From positions 1 to 10,032 of the forward strand of contig JAHIEL010000086.1 in NCBI GenBank assembly GCA_018901715.1: a stretch of 10,032 nucleotides of DNA. Direction: 5' to 3'. The translations under genes and the position numbers were made by a program. The stretch comes from Patescibacteria group bacterium. GTDB taxonomy: Bacteria > Patescibacteriota > Minisyncoccia > Minisyncoccales > PEYH01. Each line of letters opens with the position of its first letter. The first letter of the stretch is position 1. Below, one piece after another: positions 5,766-10,032 of this stretch. Under the pieces are notes generated by a model. It was given only the letters and a program-made list of their open reading frames with translations. It ran no database searches and had not been told where the DNA came from.

Positions 5766-6524
5766 ATGAATACTTTGAAATCGGCAGTTGAAAGATATGT
5801 AGAAGATATTTTATTGAAGAACCAAGAAGTGGAAAGTTTTATTAAACAGTCCTCAATTCTCTTAACTGAAAACGAAGAAGGTTTGGTTTGGGATATTATG
5901 ATTCTTATTCCAGATGACCTTTTTCTTAATAAAGTAATTTGTTCTTGGGACGATTGCTTTGCGATTGATGATCATAATCATAATCCGTGGGTATTCGCAA
6001 GAGTTAAAAATTACAAATGGTTAAGACAGGATTTTTACAAGAGGCTTCCAATAGCTCTCTGGATATTTCAAAATTCTCTTATTATTAGAGACCGTGAAGA
6101 TCGATTTGCAGGAATACTCAGGGAACAACAAGAAATATTCGCCAATTCAGTTAATGGCATTCTTGGAAAAAAATACATTGAGTTCAGAACCGAACGACAT
6201 AACCTAAGACACGCTATAAAAAAACAAAGAAAAATGGCTTCAATAATTATTAAAGCCGCAATTGTTAAGCTTGCTTTGGAAATATGCTTTTTAGCTGAAG
6301 ATAAACCCTATCCATATAAAAAATTACTGCCCGAAGCTGTAGTGGAAAATACCACCCATGGAAAGAAAGTTTATCAAATATCTGAATGCTTTTTAGAAGC
6401 TGAGGGTCCTGATTCAATAATTGAACTAAGTGATACTCTCGTGCAAGCAATCGCGCTTGTATTAAAAGAAACAAACTTGTTTTCAGAAAACTTTCTTCAG
6501 CAATGGTGGCTACATCTTGAATAA
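5766..6524 (+). CDS. Unknown 252-aa protein, possibly degenerate nucleotidyltransferase-like
   Basis: The start is clear: a GGGAGGA (5754-5760) lies within the last codons of the preceding gene, whose stop is separated from this ATG by one base, so the two are co-translated. The N-terminal half contains VWDIMILIPDD (41-51), which could be the strand carrying acidic residues in a nucleotidyltransferase fold, but no GS...DxD signature is seen. NSLIIRDREDRFAGIL (103-118) resembles the 'D..GR' segment that closes such folds. The C-terminal half is helical, with YIEFRTERHNLRHA (137-150) and PYPYKKLL (181-188), like the helical tail of aminoglycoside/lincosamide-type or DUF4037 proteins. This assignment is weak. 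Its operon partner links it to nucleotide chemistry. A bidirectional terminator follows. Confidence 0.4.
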   Translation: MNTLKSAVERYVEDILLKNQEVESFIKQSSILLTENEEGLVWDIMILIPDDLFLNKVICSWDDCFAIDDHNHNPWVFARVKNYKWLRQDFYKRLPIALWIFQNSLIIRDREDRFAGILREQQEIFANSVNGILGKKYIEFRTERHNLRHAIKKQRKMASIIIKAAIVKLALEICFLAEDKPYPYKKLLPEAVVENTTHGKKVYQISECFLEAEGPDSIIELSDTLVQAIALVLKETNLFSENFLQQWWLHLE

Positions 6525-6530
6525 TTAAAA

Positions 6531-6568
6531 ATATACCTTGATTTCTAACAACAGAAAACAAGGTTTTT
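6531..6568. terminator. Bidirectional Rho-independent terminator between convergent operons
   Basis: ACCTTG (6535-6540) pairs with CAAGGT (6559-6564). After one A-A mismatch, TTTCT (6542-6546) pairs with AGAAA (6553-6557) around the loop AACAAC. The plus strand continues into TTTTT (6564-6568), and the minus strand into a T-rich run (complement of 6527-6531). It sits in the 42-nt gap between the two convergent stop codons and ends both operons. Confidence 0.85.
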
Positions 6569-7574
6569 ATTTAATATAATTTTTTGATAATGCAATTACT
6601 TTTTTATCCTGTGGCCACCGCGCTTTTTTTATTGCCTCATTTGTTTTAAAAAAATTGTTAGAATATTTTTCATGTGGCTCTAATTTTCTTTTTGTCTTTG
6701 ATGGATTAAGAATTTCAACCAAGTAAACATGAATGGTTTTATATATTATTTTATTATTTTCCGAATAATGATATTGATATTTTTTTAGTTTCTTAACTAC
6801 CTTTAAATTTTTAAAACCAGTTTCTTCACTCGCTTCTCTCAGGGCAGTATTTTTCAGAACTTCTTTATTTTCTTTGTGACCTTGCGGTAATACATAATGT
6901 TTCCATTTATGATCATAAAGCAATAGAATTTTGTTTTTATAAAACATAACTACACTAGCGCAAACAGCTTTTGTTTTTAACATTCCAATAATTCCTTTAT
7001 TTGCCTCTTTAAATATGGTTGAATATCCAATAAATTTATTTTTGTTATTAACCTTGATAAATAAAATTCTATTGTTTATAAGAGACGGCAAAATATTTAG
7101 ATAAAAATCTAAATAATTATCATAAAAAAGAGAGCTTTTTTTCATTTGATTTTTTACTGTATTATCTTTAATTTTTTTTGATTTTTTAATTACAAAACTT
7201 TTATCTCCATATAAAAAAATAACAAGAAAGCTATTCGTTTTTTTTATTCTATATAAATCCGATTTGTACCCATTGGGAAATTTGCCAGAAGTGGCATATT
7301 GATAAGCAATACTTGAAATAATAGATCTGTCCATTATTATTTTTTTGCCATTTTGCATATTGTTTTGAACTTTTTTAAATCTTTCTTGATGCTTGCCCTG
7401 ATACCATTTTGAAATATCCGTATTAATATTACTGTAAATGTGATTTGGTTCATAAATAATCTCAAAGTGGAATTTTTTTGCAAGAGCTGCTATCAACTGA
7501 GTTTTCCCAACTTGCCAAAAACCTTCCATAATTAGTAACTTAGGCAATTTCTTTTTTATATATAATTTTTCCAT
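6567..7574 (-). CDS. Fusion of thymidylate-kinase-like P-loop domain and Nudix hydrolase
   Basis: Residues 10-195 look like a thymidylate or deoxynucleoside kinase. The P-loop is GFWQVGKTQ (18-26, Gly18-x4-Gly23-Lys24-Thr25). MDRSIISSIAYQ (81-92) is the DR(Y/S)...SS.AYQ motif typical of thymidylate kinase. A Lys-rich lid-like segment lies at 125-146. Residues 200-335 are a Nudix domain with a complete box: Gly232-x5-Glu238-x7-Arg246-Glu247, then SEETGF. WKHYVLPQGH (224-233) precedes it. The start at 7574 keeps the P-loop strand intact and overlaps the preceding glycosyltransferase by 35 nt, so the genes are co-expressed. An internal ATG at codon 16 would cut off the first strand. Expected chemistry is phosphorylation of a nucleotide or nucleoside joined to pyrophosphate cleavage. 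The substrate is unknown, and the sugar-gene context leaves room for a nucleotide-sugar role. Confidence 0.8.
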   Translation of the reverse strand: MEKLYIKKKLPKLLIMEGFWQVGKTQLIAALAKKFHFEIIYEPNHIYSNINTDISKWYQGKHQERFKKVQNNMQNGKKIIMDRSIISSIAYQYATSGKFPNGYKSDLYRIKKTNSFLVIFLYGDKSFVIKKSKKIKDNTVKNQMKKSSLFYDNYLDFYLNILPSLINNRILFIKVNNKNKFIGYSTIFKEANKGIIGMLKTKAVCASVVMFYKNKILLLYDHKWKHYVLPQGHKENKEVLKNTALREASEETGFKNLKVVKKLKKYQYHYSENNKIIYKTIHVYLVEILNPSKTKRKLEPHEKYSNNFFKTNEAIKKARWPQDKKVIALSKNYIK

Positions 7575-8811
7575 TATTTATAATATAATAATTCTTATTT
7601 GTTATTGTTTTAACTCTTTTTTCGTCTAACCACAAAAGTTGCACAAGTTTTGTGATTCGTTTTTTCCTGATTATCCTGTTTTTGTATTGAAAATTATCAA
7701 TCATCTTTTTATACAATCGTATTGTTTTATCAGCAATATCATTTATGTCAAAGTTTTTTTCTATATACTTTCTATTACTTCTGCCAATCTTTTTTAGTTT
7801 GGAATGATGATTTAATAAATCAACAATTACATTTGGATAATTATCTATATCGTTTTCAATAAGTAAACTTTTTACTTTCTCATATCCAGAAGCTCCAATT
7901 TTTGAAGTTATAACCGGAAGCCCTGCCGCGCAATAGTTTAATAATTTGACTTTCATGCCAGATCCTTCAATTACGGGACACAGGGCAAGAGTAGCTATTT
8001 TTAAATACTCATTTAAATTATCAACGCTTCCTGTGAAAATAAAATTATCTTTTTCATATTTTTTCCTTATTTTTTTAGGAATCATTCCGATAAAATAAAA
8101 TTTTATATCCTTGGCTTTTTTTATAACTTCGGGATATATTTTCTTGGCTATTTGCTCCATAGCATTTTTGTTGGGCCAATAGAACATATTTCCTACAAAA
8201 ATAATATTGAACGACTTTATATAAGGTCCGTAATAAAAAAAATAATCTAAATCAATCGGATTTGGAATCAAAGTTAATTTACCTTTACTGACATTAACTT
8301 TGTGAATAAGTTCGCTATGATCAAGAGAAGTCATACATACAATAGCTTGAGCTAACCTGCAAGCATTATGGCTAATTATTTGAGCATTTTTAATTTCATC
8401 TTTACGATATCCTAGAAATTCTTTTAAAGTTGTTTCTACATCATGCATTTCTAAACAAATTGGAATATTTAATTTCACTCCGATTTCATAATATCTAAGC
8501 AGCGAAATCGCATCTTCAAATTGCAAAATGTCTAGCGAATTTTCTTTTATTATACTCTTCATTTTTTTTACATCATAGAATATTTTTTCTGGAATAATAT
8601 GATACTCCATAGTGGAGTTTTCAAATAAACTTTCTGCATCTTTGTTGCTGTTTATATTTCTATTGCACAAAAAAAGTTTTACTTTTAATCCTTTCTCGGT
8701 TAGTTTTTTTGATAAAAAATATAATCTGTAAGTTACCCCCGTGTTAGGAGGTATTTTTAAAGCTGTGTCTATGATTATTCCTAATGTTATATTTTTGTTT
8801 TTCAGAGACAT
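7540..8811 (-). CDS. GT4-type glycosyltransferase
   Basis: The 423-aa product has a GT-B layout. The N-terminal acceptor half carries NTGVTYRLYFLSKKL (23-37) and LEMHDVE (120-126). A linker IPNPID (182-187) leads to the donor half with FVGNMFYWPNKNA (205-217), FTGSVDNLNEYL (259-270) and EGSGMKVKLLNYCAAGLPVI (282-301). This last block is the nucleotide-sugar binding EX7E-like region, here with Glu282, Lys287 and Lys289. It would transfer a sugar from an NDP-sugar to a cell-surface glycan at the cytoplasmic side. Its ATG shares one base with the epimerase stop (TAATG), which implies translational coupling. About 60 C-terminal residues beyond the GT fold are very basic (rich in KR around 370-380), possibly a membrane-contacting tail. 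The 3' end overlaps the kinase-Nudix gene by 35 nt. Donor and acceptor are unknown. Confidence 0.85.
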   Translation of the reverse strand: MSLKNKNITLGIIIDTALKIPPNTGVTYRLYFLSKKLTEKGLKVKLFLCNRNINSNKDAESLFENSTMEYHIIPEKIFYDVKKMKSIIKENSLDILQFEDAISLLRYYEIGVKLNIPICLEMHDVETTLKEFLGYRKDEIKNAQIISHNACRLAQAIVCMTSLDHSELIHKVNVSKGKLTLIPNPIDLDYFFYYGPYIKSFNIIFVGNMFYWPNKNAMEQIAKKIYPEVIKKAKDIKFYFIGMIPKKIRKKYEKDNFIFTGSVDNLNEYLKIATLALCPVIEGSGMKVKLLNYCAAGLPVITSKIGASGYEKVKSLLIENDIDNYPNVIVDLLNHHSKLKKIGRSNRKYIEKNFDINDIADKTIRLYKKMIDNFQYKNRIIRKKRITKLVQLLWLDEKRVKTITNKNYYIINNGKIIYKKEIA

Positions 8812-9740
8812 TAAAATGAATTATTTAATAATTGTTTTATTCCCTTCTTTATTGTATATCGAGGTTTCCATAAATATTCATCTGAAATACAATCAATATT
8901 TGCCACCATGATCTTCCTGTCGGTTTTTCTTGTTAAATTTTTATTTTTCTTGACAATAATTTTTTTATCAAGTATGTTTCCAATTATTTTGATTAATCTT
9001 TCTCCTGAAGTTTTATTGCTTGTTCCAATATTGTAAGTTGCATTACTAAACCCGTTAGGATTTTTTAAAATTTTTACCATTATATCTACAACATCGTCAA
9101 CATAAATATAATCTCTTGAAGTTTTGAGATTTCCAACATTGATATTTTTGGATTTTTTTAATCTTAATAAAAGCGAAGGAATTAAGTGTGGGGTAAGATC
9201 ATTTGGACCATAGACATTAAACAACCTTAAGGTTGTAAAATTAATGTTGTTACTTTTACAGTACAGCTTAATTATTTTTTCAGCTTGCTTTTTTGATTGC
9301 CCATAAATATCAATTGGTTCAAGAGAATCATCTTCTTTGTGAGGAATAACACTTGGTTTATAAACAGATGCCGAAGATGCAAATAGGAAGTTCTTAACAT
9401 TTATCTTTGACGCAATCTCAAGCATTGTCTGAGTGCCTTTAATATTAATATCTACTGTCTTGCTGGGATGTTTACAACAATCAGGAATATAATGAATTGA
9501 CGCAAGATGAACAATTATTTTTGGTTTATATTTTAAAAGTTCTTGCTCTATTTTTTTCTTATTGCGAATATCACATTTGATTAGATGGAATTTCAATTTA
9601 GGTAATGATTTTAAAATTTTAACATTAGCATTTGAGCAATCGTCAATTACAACCACATAATATCCATCTACTATTAGTTTTTTTAACAGATGACTTCCAA
9701 TAAATCCCAAACCGCCTGTTATAATAATTTGTTTTTCCAT
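8811..9740 (-). CDS. NAD-dependent sugar epimerase/dehydratase (extended SDR)
   Basis: With the start at the ATG at 9738-9740 the protein has 309 residues, normal for the family, and begins MEKQIIITGGLGFIGS. The NAD-binding loop is Gly9-x2-Gly12-x2-Gly15, with acidic residues VIDD (31-34) after the second strand. ASSASVY (121-127) supplies the catalytic Ser and YGQSK (146-150) the Tyr-x3-Lys pair. RLFNVYGP and SRDYIYVDDVV further on are standard for UDP-glucose 4-epimerase-like enzymes. It would act on a UDP-, GDP- or dTDP-hexose to supply a donor for the glycosyltransferase encoded next, whose ATG overlaps its stop by one base. A longer frame from a TTG at 9782 adds 14 residues that fit no fold and overlaps the promoter. 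The exact sugar cannot be read from sequence. Confidence 0.88.
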   Translation of the reverse strand: MEKQIIITGGLGFIGSHLLKKLIVDGYYVVVIDDCSNANVKILKSLPKLKFHLIKCDIRNKKKIEQELLKYKPKIIVHLASIHYIPDCCKHPSKTVDINIKGTQTMLEIASKINVKNFLFASSASVYKPSVIPHKEDDSLEPIDIYGQSKKQAEKIIKLYCKSNNINFTTLRLFNVYGPNDLTPHLIPSLLLRLKKSKNINVGNLKTSRDYIYVDDVVDIMVKILKNPNGFSNATYNIGTSNKTSGERLIKIIGNILDKKIIVKKNKNLTRKTDRKIMVANIDCISDEYLWKPRYTIKKGIKQLLNNSF

Positions 9741-9758
9741 AGTTATTAAATTGTGAAA

Positions 9759-9764
9759 ATTATA
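9759..9764 (-). promoter_or_regulatory. Putative -10 box of the epimerase operon
   Basis: A perfect TATAAT on the minus strand lies 18 nt before the chosen ATG at 9740, so the leader would be only about 12 nt. No convincing -35 box is found at 16-18 bp, which makes the call weak. No Shine-Dalgarno is present. Confidence 0.35.
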
Positions 9765-9808
9765 TCTCTGTTTATACAACAATAATCTGTTTCACAATCA
9801 GCTCTTTC

Positions 9809-9910
9809 TCATAATATTCTTATAAATCTGATTTTTCCTTTTTGCAAAACCGAATCGGGAGGAATGATGTAATTAATATCCTTTATCGCATTGCCATTTA
9901 AATGGTTGTT
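9809..9910 (-). pseudogene. Possible C-terminal gene remnant
   Basis: On the minus strand a frame of about 33 codons without a start codon reads ...NAIKDINYIIPPDSVLQK, then a short basic/hydrophobic end (GKIRFIRIL), and stops with TGA at 9809-9811. The sequence looks protein-like, and it begins next to repeat copy C, as if an upstream gene had been truncated there. I recognise no family, and chance cannot be excluded. Confidence 0.2.
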
Positions 9911-9970
9911 TTGCTAAATTGCTAAATTTGCTGGCTCCATAATGGCATCAGCCTTGTGGAGCCTAATTGT
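9895..9970. repeat. Repeat copy C: hairpin part of the pilin leader
   Basis: In the same orientation as 1171-1260, this stretch shares AAATGGTT, TTGCTAAA, GCTGGCTCCAT and GTGGAGCCTxATTG. The arms GGCTCCA (9933-9939) and TGGAGCC (9957-9963) form a hairpin whose interior (GGC-ATCA-GCC) differs from copy A. No pilin start or promoter block is found here. Confidence 0.55.
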
Positions 9971-10011
9971 AAAAACTAAATTTGTGAATTCATTGCGAGA
10001 CTTGCATTTGA

Positions 10012-10026
10012 GCTCCACAGTCCCGA
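10012..10026. repeat. Inverted partial copy of the leader hairpin, cut by window end
   Basis: Fifteen bases are the exact reverse complement of 1240-1254, the right arm of the hairpin in copy A. The matching other arm would lie beyond the window. With copy C at 9933-9963 it gives a head-to-head arrangement of the element. Confidence 0.5.
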
Positions 10027-10032
10027 ATACTC

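Noticed and set aside
6265..6561. Minus-strand open frame of 98 codons
   Set aside because: It is antisense to the end of the 252-aa gene and runs through the bidirectional terminator.
9741..9782. TTG-initiated N-terminal extension of the epimerase
   Set aside because: The added 14 residues precede the Rossmann strand without purpose and would overlap the TATAAT box; the ATG at 9740 gives the normal N-terminus.

Overview
The window is AT-rich bacterial DNA that looks like an accessory region of a Patescibacteria (CPR, probably Parcubacteria-like) genome. The case rests on a small two-helix pilin-like protein of a type common in that group, compact genes, many start codons without a Shine-Dalgarno, and GC-rich hairpin repeats in otherwise AT-rich spacers. 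This placement is inference; no rRNA or universal marker gene is present.

Left part (1-1400). The minus strand carries a pilin-like gene with a good sigma70-type promoter. Its C-terminus looks replaced. Downstream on the same strand come a 31-codon ORF, a 39-codon ORF coupled to it by an ATGA overlap, and the N-terminal 146 residues of a PqqE/MftC/Ahb-like radical SAM enzyme that leaves the window. The short acidic peptide beside a radical SAM gene resembles a RiPP precursor with its maturase. A creatininase-family gene, the family of the mycofactocin peptidase MftE, starts divergently at 1413.

Middle part (1400-4900). On the plus strand lie the creatininase-family hydrolase, then a D12-class adenine methyltransferase and a PD-(D/E)XK-type endonuclease 6 nt apart, which form a restriction-modification pair. 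A convergent 90-aa unknown gene follows. The block is bracketed by two direct copies of the pilin promoter/leader/start module (about 1126-1345 and 4648-4860). The second copy has only about 12 pilin codons left, so the region has been rearranged around this repeat.

Right part (4900-9780). A strong promoter and Shine-Dalgarno open a two-gene plus-strand operon: an NDK-like domain fused to a NudB-like Nudix domain, then a 252-aa protein that may be a degenerate nucleotidyltransferase. Converging on it, with a shared bidirectional terminator, is a minus-strand operon of an NAD-dependent sugar epimerase, a GT4 glycosyltransferase and a thymidylate-kinase-like domain fused to a second, different Nudix domain. 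Two unrelated nucleotide-kinase folds, each fused to a Nudix hydrolase and facing each other, are the most unusual feature here. Nucleotide salvage or sanitation, or nucleotide-based defence, are possible roles, but none is proven.

Right end (9780-10032). No intact gene is seen. It holds a possible gene remnant and a third, partly inverted copy of the hairpin repeat found in the pilin leader.
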